Shown: one piece after another, positions 7,734-15,287 of the stretch | Position numbering within the stretch: position 1 is the stretch's first letter | How the letters are laid out: each line of letters begins with the position of its first letter | NCBI GenBank assembly: GCA_948616425.1 | Contig: CAPGBJ010000059.1 | Span: forward strand, 1 to 27,524 | From: an uncultured Oscillospiraceae bacterium | Lineage (GTDB): Bacteria; Bacillota; Clostridia; Oscillospirales; Oscillospiraceae | Length of the DNA: 27,524 nt | Reading direction: 5' to 3' | Notes under the pieces: model-generated | The model's input: only the letters and a program-made list of their open reading frames with translations | Told to the model about the DNA's origin: nothing | The model's database searches: none | Program-made: the position numbers and the translations under genes

Positions 7734-9140
7734 TCAGGCGGGCCACATCCACCAGTCATCCGGCATTCCGTCCGACCTGCTGGACAGGTCGGTCAGGCAA
7801 ATGTTCAGGTCGACATTCCCCTCAATCCCGTCCACCGCGCCTGTGCTGGTGTACTGCCACATGTCGTAATGATAGCGGAAGCTGGTGGGGGCGGTCTCCT
7901 TGGTGTAGTGGGCCAGCCAGAAAGGATAGTCCTGTAGGTACTCCAGCAAAATTCCTCCCTTATAAACCTTGGAGGGGCTGCCGTAGGTCATGGGGGTGTA
8001 GCCCGCGTCCTGGATCACCTTGCAAAAGGCCAGCGCGCAGGCGGTGACGGTGTTTCCATCCGTATTTCGGGAGCGGGAGTCCTCCCGGTCCACCTCTTCC
8101 CAGTCGAAGACCACCGGGTAGGTGATATCATATTGGCTGATCCACTCCAGCAGCTGATATGCCTCCTCCTCCGCCTCCTGGGGGGTGAGCGCCTGGGAGA
8201 AGAAATACACACCCACCTCCATACCATTGTCCAGGGCGCCCTGGATATTGGCCTGGAAATAGGCATCCTGATTGATGGTCCCCAGCGTATACCCCCGGTA
8301 GCCCGCGCGGATCATGGCAAAGTCCATCCCCGTGGCGGCCACTCTGGCCCAGTCCACCTGCTTTTGGTGGGCGGACACATCCACCCCCCGGTAAAAGCCG
8401 CCCATACCTGAGTAGGAGAGATAGCCTCGCTCATCTAGGGAAAAGGCCTCGCTGTTGTAGCCGTTGGGTGGGATGGGGCTGGGGTCTGGCATGGGGTATC
8501 CGCCCTCCAGACCATAAAACTCCCTGGCGTAATTTGTGATGATGGTGGCCCCCTCCGCCCGGTTTGTGTTTTTTTGCGGCAGAAAACAGTGGGAGGGACT
8601 GCCCGCCATCAGATGTACCGCATAGGCCCAGTCCACAGCGTCGGCAGCCCAGGGGGAGATCTCCTCCCCGTCTGTGAAGGCGGCGGAGGCGTCAGGCTGC
8701 TGCCTGCCCTGGCTGCTCCAGAGCAGGGCGGCAATCTGTTCCCGGGTAATGGGATCTTCGGGTCCAAAGCGGCCGCTGAGATAACCGCTGACCACGCCGT
8801 TTTGCTTGGCCCAGCGGATGGCGTTCAGGTTGGGGTGGTCCGCGTCCACATCTGAGAAGGGCAGGTCCTCCTCCGGCTCCACGGCGGGACTGCCCTCCAG
8901 TCGGTAGAGGGCCTCTGTCAGGGTGGCTCGGGTCATCAGACCGCCAGGCTCGAAGGAGGCGCCGGCCATGCCGTCCATCAGTCCGCGCTGTTGGCAGAAG
9001 GCCACATAGGAGGCATACCAGGAGTCGTCGTCCACATCCCGGTACGTGGTCTTGGTCGCCCGGACCGGAGTGAGCGACAGGGCCAGAGCCAGGGCGGTGA
9101 GCCCAGCTGTCAGGGTGTTGGGGATCCATTTTCTTGTCAT
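7734..9140 (-). CDS. Secreted SLH-domain GH25 lysozyme-like wall hydrolase
   Basis: A 468-aa exported protein. Residues 1-28 are a signal peptide (hydrophobic TAGLTALALALSLTPVRA). Three S-layer homology repeats follow at about 31-83, 93-144 and 153-206 (YRDVDDDSW, FSDVDADHP, AFTDGEEIS starts; GRFGPEDPITREQIAALL is the clearest), which should anchor it to the cell wall polymer. Residues about 248-460 are a glycoside hydrolase 25 (muramidase) domain, with GVDVSAHQ (Asp254) and VFDWEEVD (Asp346, Glu348) as the expected catalytic residues. The ATG at 9140 has GAGGAAAA before it; an earlier in-frame ATG at 9188 lacks one and would add a non-signal leader. A promoter is at 9202-9232. It likely trims peptidoglycan during growth; a defensive role is possible but unsupported. 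Confidence 0.92.
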   Translation of the reverse strand: MTRKWIPNTLTAGLTALALALSLTPVRATKTTYRDVDDDSWYASYVAFCQQRGLMDGMAGASFEPGGLMTRATLTEALYRLEGSPAVEPEEDLPFSDVDADHPNLNAIRWAKQNGVVSGYLSGRFGPEDPITREQIAALLWSSQGRQQPDASAAFTDGEEISPWAADAVDWAYAVHLMAGSPSHCFLPQKNTNRAEGATIITNYAREFYGLEGGYPMPDPSPIPPNGYNSEAFSLDERGYLSYSGMGGFYRGVDVSAHQKQVDWARVAATGMDFAMIRAGYRGYTLGTINQDAYFQANIQGALDNGMEVGVYFFSQALTPQEAEEEAYQLLEWISQYDITYPVVFDWEEVDREDSRSRNTDGNTVTACALAFCKVIQDAGYTPMTYGSPSKVYKGGILLEYLQDYPFWLAHYTKETAPTSFRYHYDMWQYTSTGAVDGIEGNVDLNICLTDLSSRSDGMPDDWWMWPA

Positions 9141-9201
9141 AGTTTTCCTCGCTCTCTGAAATTGCTGTTGGAAGGGGGGATTTTCCATGTCGTACCTTGT
9201 C

Positions 9202-9232
9202 AGTATAACACGACTCCCCTACCGGCCGTCAA
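9202..9232 (-). promoter_or_regulatory. Promoter for the SLH-GH25 gene
   Basis: On the minus strand TTGACG (9227-9232) and TATACT (9202-9207) with a TG extension are separated by 19 bp, which is longer than ideal. The start codon is about 60 bp downstream. Confidence 0.5.
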
Positions 9233-9311
9233 CAGTATTTTACTGGAACCTGCGCCAGGGCCGGGGGATGAGGCCTGCCGGACCGGCCCAAATATCGAAC
9301 ATTCTTTATGA

Positions 9312-9340
9312 TTGAAAGAGGCGTGCCTTTATGGTAAAAT
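9312..9340 (+). promoter_or_regulatory. Promoter for the fumarase genes
   Basis: TTGAAA (9312-9317), 17 bp, TAAAAT (9335-9340) preceded by TGG (extended -10). It is 35 bp before the fumarase alpha start. Confidence 0.75.
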
Positions 9341-9374
9341 AGAGGAAAATGCCAAGAGAGAGGAGCCCCCTCCC

Positions 9375-10214
9375 ATGCGAACTGTTTCTGCCGCTGAGAT
9401 CACCGCCGCTGTGGCCCGGCTGTGCATCCGGGCCAACACGTGTTTGCCCGAGGATGTGGACCGCGCCCTGGAGCGGGCCTACTTTACCGAACCCTGGCCC
9501 CTGGCCCAGGGGACCCTGGACCTGCTCCGGCAAAACCGGGACCGGGCCCGGGCGTGCAGCCTGCCCATCTGTCAGGACACGGGCATGGCCTGCGTCTTTG
9601 TGGAGCTGGGCCAGGAGCTTCACATTGAGGGAAATTTTGAGCAGGCGGTTCACCAGGGGGTCCGCCAAGGTTACGGGGAGGGCTTTCTGCGCAAGTCTAT
9701 GGTAGCCGACCCCCTGCGAAGGGTCAACACAGAGGATAATACCCCCGCCTCAATTACGGTGCGTATTGTCCCCGGGGACCAATGCGCCATCACCGTGGTC
9801 CCCAAGGGCTTCGGGTCGGAGAACATGAGCCGGTTGGGGATGCTCAAACCTGCTGACGGGGTGGAGGGCGTGAAAAAATTTGTGATAGAGACCGTCCGGC
9901 TGGCCGGACCCAATCCCTGCCCGCCGATCGTGCTGGGCATCGGTATTGGGGGCTGCTTCGACAAGGTGGCCGCCCTGGCCAAGCACGCCCTGCTCCGCCC
10001 TCTGGACCAGCCAAACCCAGACCCCTTCTATCAGGTGCTGGAAGATGAACTGCTGGAAGAGATCAACGCCCTGGGCATCGGACCTCAGGGGTTTGGCGGG
10101 CGCGCCACCTGTCTGGGGTTGGCGATCGAAACCGCCCCCACCCATGTGGCCGGACTGCCTGTGGCGGTAAATGTGAGCTGTCATGTGACGCGCAGAGCGA
10201 CCGTGGTACTGTAA
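9375..10214 (+). CDS. Class I fumarate hydratase, alpha subunit
   Basis: This 279-aa protein is the N-terminal subunit of the two-component, oxygen-sensitive [4Fe-4S] fumarase/L(+)-tartrate dehydratase family, which hydrates fumarate to malate in the cytoplasm. The cluster ligands are visible as PICQDTG (about residue 61-67), GGCFDK (about 194) and ATCLGL (about 250). The length is normal for a separate alpha subunit. AGAGGAG lies 10 bases before the ATG at 9375. The matching beta subunit is 231 bp downstream. Fumarase versus tartrate dehydratase cannot be separated by sequence reading alone; fumarase is more likely in a gut clostridium. Confidence 0.93.
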   Translation: MRTVSAAEITAAVARLCIRANTCLPEDVDRALERAYFTEPWPLAQGTLDLLRQNRDRARACSLPICQDTGMACVFVELGQELHIEGNFEQAVHQGVRQGYGEGFLRKSMVADPLRRVNTEDNTPASITVRIVPGDQCAITVVPKGFGSENMSRLGMLKPADGVEGVKKFVIETVRLAGPNPCPPIVLGIGIGGCFDKVAALAKHALLRPLDQPNPDPFYQVLEDELLEEINALGIGPQGFGGRATCLGLAIETAPTHVAGLPVAVNVSCHVTRRATVVL

Positions 10215-10238
10215 AGGTGTGACGCGGATGGACCTTGA

Positions 10239-10406
10239 CGGGTACTACCGGCCGCGTTCACAGCTTTCACCCTGTACAGCACCCACACGCTGCCTTACCG
10301 TCAGGACATGTCGGTCGAGTATTTCCAGGACCGTAGACAGGAAATGGAGCGGAGGGCGCTGAAGACAGGCTTCAGCTGGTTCAAGTACGGGCTGCCGGAC
10401 GGGTGA
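10239..10406 (+). pseudogene. Unexplained open segment between the fumarase subunits (possible gene remnant)
   Basis: Within the 231-bp gap, one frame is open from 10239 to a TGA at 10404-10406 and reads like real protein: ...STHTLPYRQDM, then SVEYFQDRRQEMERR, then ALKTGFSWFKYGLPDG. The composition (aromatic residues, charged helix) is coding-like, but there is no start with a ribosome site, only an internal ATG at 10308 that would give 32 residues. I do not recognise a family. An imperfect inverted repeat (TGTGACGCGG at 10218-10227, CCGCGTTCACA at 10253-10263) lies at its left end. It could be the tail of a decayed gene, or chance. Confidence 0.35.
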
Positions 10407-10445
10407 CCGGCGGGAGCCCCCTGCAAAGATTGTGGAGGAATTTTT

Positions 10446-11024
10446 ATGCAGTACAGATTGACCACCCCCGTCACCCGGGAGGACCTGGCCCCCTTGCGGG
10501 CGGGGGATACCGTGCTGCTGTCCGGGACGGTGTATACCGCCCGGGACGCAGCCCACAAGCGGATGATGGAACTGCTGGACCGCGGGGAGCGGCTGCCCTT
10601 CCCGGCGGAGGGCTCCGCTTTGTACTATGTGGGGCCCACTCCAGAGCGCCCAGGGGAGATCATCGGCGCTGCCGGCCCCACCACCAGCGGGCGGATGGAC
10701 GCCTATTCCCCCCGGCTGCTGGACCTGGGTCAGGCCATTATGATCGGCAAGGGCGTCCGGAATGATGCGGTCAAAGAGGCGGTTGTCCGCAACGGCGCGG
10801 TCTACCTGGCCGCCTTGGGGGGCGCGGGGGCGCTGATGGCGGCCAGCGTGAAGGGGCTGGAGATGGTCTGTTGGGAGGACCTGGGCTGCGAGGCGGTGCG
10901 CCGGCTGGAGGTGGTCGACATGCCCCTCACCGTCATTCTGGACCCCCAGGGCGGCGACTTGTACCAGAGCGGTCCGGCTGCCTATCTGGCGGATTTGGAG
11001 AGGAAGCAAAAGTCCTGTTTATAG
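10446..11024 (+). CDS. Class I fumarate hydratase, beta subunit
   Basis: A 192-aa C-terminal partner of the Fe-S fumarase. It shows the family's swivelling-domain pattern: LRAGDTVLLSGTVYTARDAAHKR, with the substrate-binding arginine in TARDAAHKR, then YYVGPTP, GPTTSGRMD (about residue 77-85) and MIGKG. The ribosome site TGGAGGA is well placed before the ATG. Alpha and beta subunits are normally adjacent, so the 231-bp gap is unusual, although both are intact and co-directional. Expression probably starts at the promoter at 9312. Confidence 0.93.
   Translation: MQYRLTTPVTREDLAPLRAGDTVLLSGTVYTARDAAHKRMMELLDRGERLPFPAEGSALYYVGPTPERPGEIIGAAGPTTSGRMDAYSPRLLDLGQAIMIGKGVRNDAVKEAVVRNGAVYLAALGGAGALMAASVKGLEMVCWEDLGCEAVRRLEVVDMPLTVILDPQGGDLYQSGPAAYLADLERKQKSCL
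10995..11023 (+). promoter_or_regulatory. Weak candidate promoter for the 11075-17863 gene cluster
   Basis: TTGGAG (10995-11000), 17 bp, TTTATA (11018-11023) overlaps the end of the fumarase beta gene. A TG-extended GATACT at about 11038-11043 is an alternative -10. Neither is strong, and read-through from the fumarase promoter is possible. Confidence 0.25.
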
Positions 11025-11074
11025 GACAGGACATGTGTGATACTGGATGCACTTAATTTGAAAGGAGAACAACC

Positions 11075-12592
11075 ATGGACCAGGAAATTTTAAATCAGCT
11101 TGAGCAGTGGAACGAGGAGGAGAACTACCAGCAGATTGTGGACTGCATTGAAGCCCTGCCTGAAAACGCGCTGAATTTCAATCTCATCAGTGTCCTGGCC
11201 ATGGCCTACAACAACCTGGCCATCGGTCTGGAACCGCCAGAGGATCGGCCTGTGTATCAACACGCCCTGGACCTGCTGCTGTCCCTGGAGGACCAGTTGG
11301 AGGCGGCGGCGAAAGAAGACCCGGACTTGGCACACACCTGGAACTTCCGGGTGGGCTACGCCTACTACTACCTGGACCAGGAGAGGTTGGCCCTGACCTA
11401 CTTTGAAAGGGCCCTGGAGGCCCGCCCTGGGGACGAGGACACCCAGGAGTTCATAGAACGCTGCCAGCGCACCCTGGCGCTCCCCCTGGGCATCAAGCCT
11501 TTCCGGGTGCGGACACAGGAGGGCTGGGAGTCCTTCCTGGCCGGCGAGGGGGAACTGCGCTCTCTAATGGACCAAAAGGACCGGGAGAATGTCAGCGAAC
11601 AGGTGGTGAGCAAATGCTCACAACTGCTGGCGCCCGCCTTCTCCAACCCCGCTTTCGAACTGGGCCACAACGGGGAAAAATATGAGTTGATCCTTGTTCC
11701 AGAGGGGGACCGGGCCCGGATGTTCCAGATGGTCTACTTCCAGCAGCACGCCCCAAAGCAGCTGCTGGAGCAGTGGAATATCAAAGTGGGCCGCACTCGG
11801 ACCAGCAACTTTGGCCTGCGGATGTACAATCAGGACATCTCTCTGGAGGATGTCCAGGTCTGGGCCAAGAAGACCGAGGACAATGGTCTGGGGCTGGAGT
11901 TGTACTGCGAAAAGCTGGCCCCCATGATGGAGGAGATGGAGGACCAGGTCTACAACATGATTTGTATTCTGCTGGACCAAGCCCTGGGGGAACTGGCCGC
12001 CATGCGGTATGTGGACTATCTGGATGTGCTGAAGGCCCCGGCCGAGGGGCCGAGCATCCCCCTGAATGAGCTGGCCGACTTCGTGGCCGCCGAGGTGGAC
12101 CCGGAGGGCTGGCCCCAGGCCAACGACCCGGAACTGGCCGGCCAGCGGTATACCGCCTATGAGGGCAAACCCAGCGAGGAGGAGGACTGGCCCCTGCGGT
12201 ATGATGTGTTTGTGGGCGTCACCTGCTGCGTCCCCATCCTCAAGGGATATCTCCGGGGAGAGGACTTCTGTATGGACCGCCTCCACCGGGATGGTGTGGT
12301 CCCTGGCTTTTTCTATTATCCCTTAGATGGGGTGGACAAGAAAGAGATTTTGGACCTGCGGGACCAGTTGGAACAGGCCATCCAGGCCCGCTGCGGAGAA
12401 GGCGTCGTCACCTTCACTGGCGGGGCCACCGGCACCACGCTTGGCTACCTGGACTTCATCGCCTGGGATTTAAAGGTGCTGCTGGATGCGGCTGTGGAGG
12501 TCTTTGCCGGGGCTCCGATGGAGTGGGCGGCCTTCCATACCTTCCGTTTCCACGTGGGCGGGATCAGCCTGAAGCAGCAGGAGGAGAAATAG
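11075..12592 (+). CDS. TPR protein with unnamed C-terminal domain, first gene of immunity-like cluster
   Basis: A 505-aa soluble protein. Residues 1-140 are helical TPR-like repeats; the last repeat is clear (VGYAYYYLDQERLALTYFER, then ALEARPGDEDTQEFIERC). The rest (about 150-500) is an acidic, aromatic-rich mixed domain (QMVYFQQHAPKQLLEQWNIK; later YDVFVGVTCCVPILKGYLRG) that I cannot name. The TPR head is clearly related to that of the gene at 16487: both have a short head, a D-C-[IL]-E-[AT]-L motif near residue 22 and an A-x-A-Y-N-N-[LI]-A motif near residue 45. The ribosome site AAAGGAG is strong; the gene lies 50 bp after the fumarase beta subunit. No signal peptide or membrane helix is present. 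Its place beside DUF4261 and SUFU-DUF2185 genes suggests the same biological role. Confidence 0.85.
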   Translation: MDQEILNQLEQWNEEENYQQIVDCIEALPENALNFNLISVLAMAYNNLAIGLEPPEDRPVYQHALDLLLSLEDQLEAAAKEDPDLAHTWNFRVGYAYYYLDQERLALTYFERALEARPGDEDTQEFIERCQRTLALPLGIKPFRVRTQEGWESFLAGEGELRSLMDQKDRENVSEQVVSKCSQLLAPAFSNPAFELGHNGEKYELILVPEGDRARMFQMVYFQQHAPKQLLEQWNIKVGRTRTSNFGLRMYNQDISLEDVQVWAKKTEDNGLGLELYCEKLAPMMEEMEDQVYNMICILLDQALGELAAMRYVDYLDVLKAPAEGPSIPLNELADFVAAEVDPEGWPQANDPELAGQRYTAYEGKPSEEEDWPLRYDVFVGVTCCVPILKGYLRGEDFCMDRLHRDGVVPGFFYYPLDGVDKKEILDLRDQLEQAIQARCGEGVVTFTGGATGTTLGYLDFIAWDLKVLLDAAVEVFAGAPMEWAAFHTFRFHVGGISLKQQEEK

Positions 12593-12625
12593 GGAAGAAA
12601 GGCCCCGTTTTTCCACAAAGTTTTT

Positions 12626-12663
12626 CCTTTGGTTCCCTCCTTTTTTGAAAAAAGGAAAGAACC
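12626..12663 (+). repeat. AT-rich hairpin with a motif repeated upstream of nrdD
   Basis: GGTTC (12631-12635) and GAACC (12659-12663) flank CCTTTTTT (12639-12646) and AAAAAAGG (12648-12655), giving a nested hairpin with a symmetric 3x3 internal loop, 19 bp before the next start codon. The 13-mer CCTTTGGTTCCCT (12626-12638) recurs in inverted orientation at 3490-3502. It might attenuate or process the transcript between the first two cluster genes. Confidence 0.4.
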
Positions 12664-12682
12664 CATAGAGGAGGAGAGCGCA

Positions 12683-13936
12683 ATGAGCATCGGGTTAAGC
12701 TTTACCGGTAGAATCGACAGCCCAAAGGCGCTGCTGGAGGCGGCGCAGACCCTGGCCCGGGAGCGGGACTGCCATCTGAAGGTGGGAGAGACCGGCCTGA
12801 AGGCGGTCCTGTGCCCCATGGGGGGCGAGCTGGGCATCCTGTGGCGGCCCGCAGAAGACCCGGCAGGTCCCTGGCTGGTCCGGGGGGGCTGCATATCGAC
12901 TCCGGCAGGGGCGGGGCTGCACCGGGCGGCGGTGGAGCTGTTGGACAGCCTGCCCATCCGGGGCCTAACGGTGGAGGACGAGACCGGTTTCTATCGCCAC
13001 CGGGACTTCCAGCGGATGAAGGAGGAGCACTTCTACCCTTGGCTGCGCACCCTGGTGGATGTATGCAGCCAGGAGAGCGGCAAAGGGGTGTCTGGAATGC
13101 AGCTGTGTTGGGACCTGGAACAATACGCCCCTCGGGATATTCCGGACACCGTCATCACCCCCATGGGACGCTTTCGGCTGGGCGAGCTGGTCCGCACGGT
13201 GGAGCAGGGGGGAATTGACGCTCTGGCGGGCCGGTTCTTCCTGTGGAACGACCGGACTCGGGACGCCCGCTTCTACCGCAACCGGGCCATCAACGCCCTG
13301 TGGGAGCGGTGCTATTTTGCCCCCTCCGCCCGAAGCGGGGAGGACGCCGCTGTGAATGGAGCCATTTTAGACGACCTGGAGCGGGCGGCTCGGATGAACC
13401 CCGCCCTCCCCCTGCCCCGGAGCGCCTATGAAGAGGTATGCGCCCTGGCTCAGCGGGACGCGGTTCTGCTCCAGGGGCCGGAGTTGGCGGAGGAGTTCCT
13501 CCCCGGCTACCGAAAGGACCTGATCACTCACGGGATAGGCGCGCTGCGTCTCACCCTGCCCGGCAGCTATCTCAGCGGCTGGGAGCCCTGGCAGAACGGC
13601 GGCGCCCGCCTGTGGACTGACGGCACTGGTCCCGTCTGGCGGGTGAGCGCCTACCGGGTGCGGGAGGGGGAGGCCCAGTTTACCGAAAACCTGGACGCCC
13701 TCCACGGCGTGGAGGGCCGAATGCTGAAGGGCGGCGCCCTGCGCTGGGGTTGGAAGGAGGTCTATGAGGACGCGGAGCGGCTCTATCAGGCCCAGTGTGA
13801 GGTTATTGCCGGCCCGGCCCTGTTTTTCCTCACAGTCACCTGCGGCAGCCCGGAGGAGCTGGTCCAGGCGGCGGAGCTCATCGGGATGATCTCGGTGGTG
13901 AACAGCGCGGCCCGGGAGGAGACTGTCCATACATAA
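12683..13936 (+). CDS. Unnamed ~420-aa family protein, tandem paralog A
   Basis: A 417-aa soluble protein without signal peptide or membrane helices. It starts MSIGLSFTGRI, close to the MSIGFTFTGRV start of the next gene, and the two share blocks along their whole length: HRDF-RM--EHFYPWL near residue 112, CWDLEQYAP near 145, RFFLWNDR near 185, EDAAVNG near 220, PLPRSAYEEVC near 240, and GPELAEEFLPGYRK near 265. The C-terminal third (LRLTLPGSYLSGWEPW then WRVSAYRV) looks like a separate beta-rich domain. GGAGGAG lies just before the ATG; an upstream GTG at 12629 would place the ribosome site inside the gene. I do not recognise the family. The position suggests an immunity-type or effector-binding role, but this is inference. 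Confidence 0.85.
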   Translation: MSIGLSFTGRIDSPKALLEAAQTLARERDCHLKVGETGLKAVLCPMGGELGILWRPAEDPAGPWLVRGGCISTPAGAGLHRAAVELLDSLPIRGLTVEDETGFYRHRDFQRMKEEHFYPWLRTLVDVCSQESGKGVSGMQLCWDLEQYAPRDIPDTVITPMGRFRLGELVRTVEQGGIDALAGRFFLWNDRTRDARFYRNRAINALWERCYFAPSARSGEDAAVNGAILDDLERAARMNPALPLPRSAYEEVCALAQRDAVLLQGPELAEEFLPGYRKDLITHGIGALRLTLPGSYLSGWEPWQNGGARLWTDGTGPVWRVSAYRVREGEAQFTENLDALHGVEGRMLKGGALRWGWKEVYEDAERLYQAQCEVIAGPALFFLTVTCGSPEELVQAAELIGMISVVNSAAREETVHT

Positions 13937-13969
13937 TTGCGGAACCCAAAGAAAAAGGAGTGAACCAGT

Positions 13970-15241
13970 ATGAGCATTGGATTTACCTTTACCGGCAGGG
14001 TGAAAAAGCCGGAGACCCTGCTGGTGGCCGCCCAGAGGCTGGCAGAGGAGCAGGGATACGGACTCTACCAGCGGGAAGACGGGCTGAGCATCAGCCTGTG
14101 CCCCCTGGACGGCCAGGTACACATGACCTGGAAGAAGGGGGGCGGCCTGCTGAGCCAGTGGGAGGTGGAGGGGGAGTGCGTCTCCACCCCCGCCGGGCCG
14201 GGGCTGCACAAGGCGGCGGTGGAGGCGCTGGACGCCCTGCCCATCCAGAAGCTGAGTGTGGCGGACGAGACGGAATATTACCAGCACCGGGACTTCGACC
14301 GGATGCTCCGGGAGCACTTCTACCCCTGGCTGAAGACCATTGCGGATGTGCTCACCGGCCAGTTCAGCGAGGATCACACCAACGTGTGCATGTGCTGGGA
14401 CCTGGACGCCTACATGCCCGAGGATGTCCCCGGCACGGTAGTCACCCCGGTGGGCCGGTTTTCCGGCCGGTGGATGCGGGAGACGGTGGAGAATCAGGGC
14501 ATCGAGGCCCTGGCGGAGCGGTTTTTCCTGTGGTATCACCCCGGCAAGCGGGATGCCCTCTACAACCGGCAGGTGGCCCTGAACCTGCTGTGGGAGCACT
14601 GCCATTACGCCCCCTCCTCCCGGAGCCAGGAGGACGCCAGTAATAACGAGATTGTCTGCAAAAATCTGGAGATGGCCGCCGTGCTGGACCGGAATGTCCC
14701 GCTGCCCCGGAGGGCCTATGAGGAGATCTGCCAGCTGGCCCACCGCGCGCCCGCCCTGCCTGACGGCCCTGAGCTGGCGGAGGAGTTTGAACCCGGCTAC
14801 CGCAAGGGACTGGTCACCTATTCCATCGGCCCCCTGCGCCTCACCCTCCCCGGCCTGTACCGCTACCAGCGGGAGCAGTGGGAGGAGGGAAAGGGCTGCG
14901 ACAAGTGGTGGGACGAGACCGGCCTCAGCCCCATCTGGCGGGTGAACGGCTACCGGATGAACCAGGGGGAGGCCTCGTTTACCCCGGTGTTCCAGGGGGA
15001 CAACGACCTGACCCAGTTTGAGATCAAGGGCGGGGCAGTCCAGTACGGCTGGCGGGCGCTGGAGGAGGACGGACAGCCCATCTATCAGGTCCGGGCGGAG
15101 GTCATCACCGGCCCCACCCTGTTCGTCATCACCGTGACTTACCTGGAGCCGGAGGACCGGCCCGGTATCGTGGAGCTGGTGAAGAAGATCACCGTTCAGA
15201 CCCAGGACGTGGAGAAGCAGACCATGCAGGCAAATCCGTAG
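13970..15241 (+). CDS. Unnamed ~420-aa family protein, tandem paralog B
   Basis: A 423-aa paralog of the preceding gene, 33 bp downstream, with AAAAGGAG before the ATG. Shared blocks include HRDFDRMLREHFYPWL, CWDLDAYMPEDVPGT, RFFLWYHPG, SSRSQEDAS, PLPRRAYEEICQLA, and GPELAEEFEPGYRK, followed by LRLTLPGLY and WRVNGYRM. The N-terminal parts differ more, as expected if the duplication diverged in the region that contacts different partners. No signal peptide or membrane segment is present. The TAG stop codon lies inside a GTAGGGGCG palindrome. The family is unnamed to me; the duplication inside a cluster of immunity-like genes is typical of diversifying specificity, which is inference. Confidence 0.85.
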   Translation: MSIGFTFTGRVKKPETLLVAAQRLAEEQGYGLYQREDGLSISLCPLDGQVHMTWKKGGGLLSQWEVEGECVSTPAGPGLHKAAVEALDALPIQKLSVADETEYYQHRDFDRMLREHFYPWLKTIADVLTGQFSEDHTNVCMCWDLDAYMPEDVPGTVVTPVGRFSGRWMRETVENQGIEALAERFFLWYHPGKRDALYNRQVALNLLWEHCHYAPSSRSQEDASNNEIVCKNLEMAAVLDRNVPLPRRAYEEICQLAHRAPALPDGPELAEEFEPGYRKGLVTYSIGPLRLTLPGLYRYQREQWEEGKGCDKWWDETGLSPIWRVNGYRMNQGEASFTPVFQGDNDLTQFEIKGGAVQYGWRALEEDGQPIYQVRAEVITGPTLFVITVTYLEPEDRPGIVELVKKITVQTQDVEKQTMQANP

Positions 15242-15261
15242 GGGCGCACCTGGCGCGCCCG
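15238..15261 (+). repeat. GTAGGGGCG-type palindrome overlapping a stop codon
   Basis: GTAGGGGCGC, a short spacer and GCGCCCG form a 6-bp stem (15242-15247 with 15255-15260). The TAG of paralog B (15239-15241) is part of the element's conserved GTAGGGG start. Confidence 0.55.
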
Positions 15262-15287
15262 AATAAAGACAGGAGGAGACGATTCCT

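Noticed and set aside
7734..9140. The SLH-GH25 protein as an antibacterial toxin matching the immunity-like genes
   Set aside because: It has a Sec signal and wall-anchoring SLH repeats typical of self wall remodelling, and it lies in a separate minus-strand unit with its own promoter.
13367..14743. A 458-codon minus-strand open frame across the two tandem paralogs
   Set aside because: It runs across two well-supported genes with ribosome sites and mutual paralogy on the opposite strand; the reverse frame is composition-driven.
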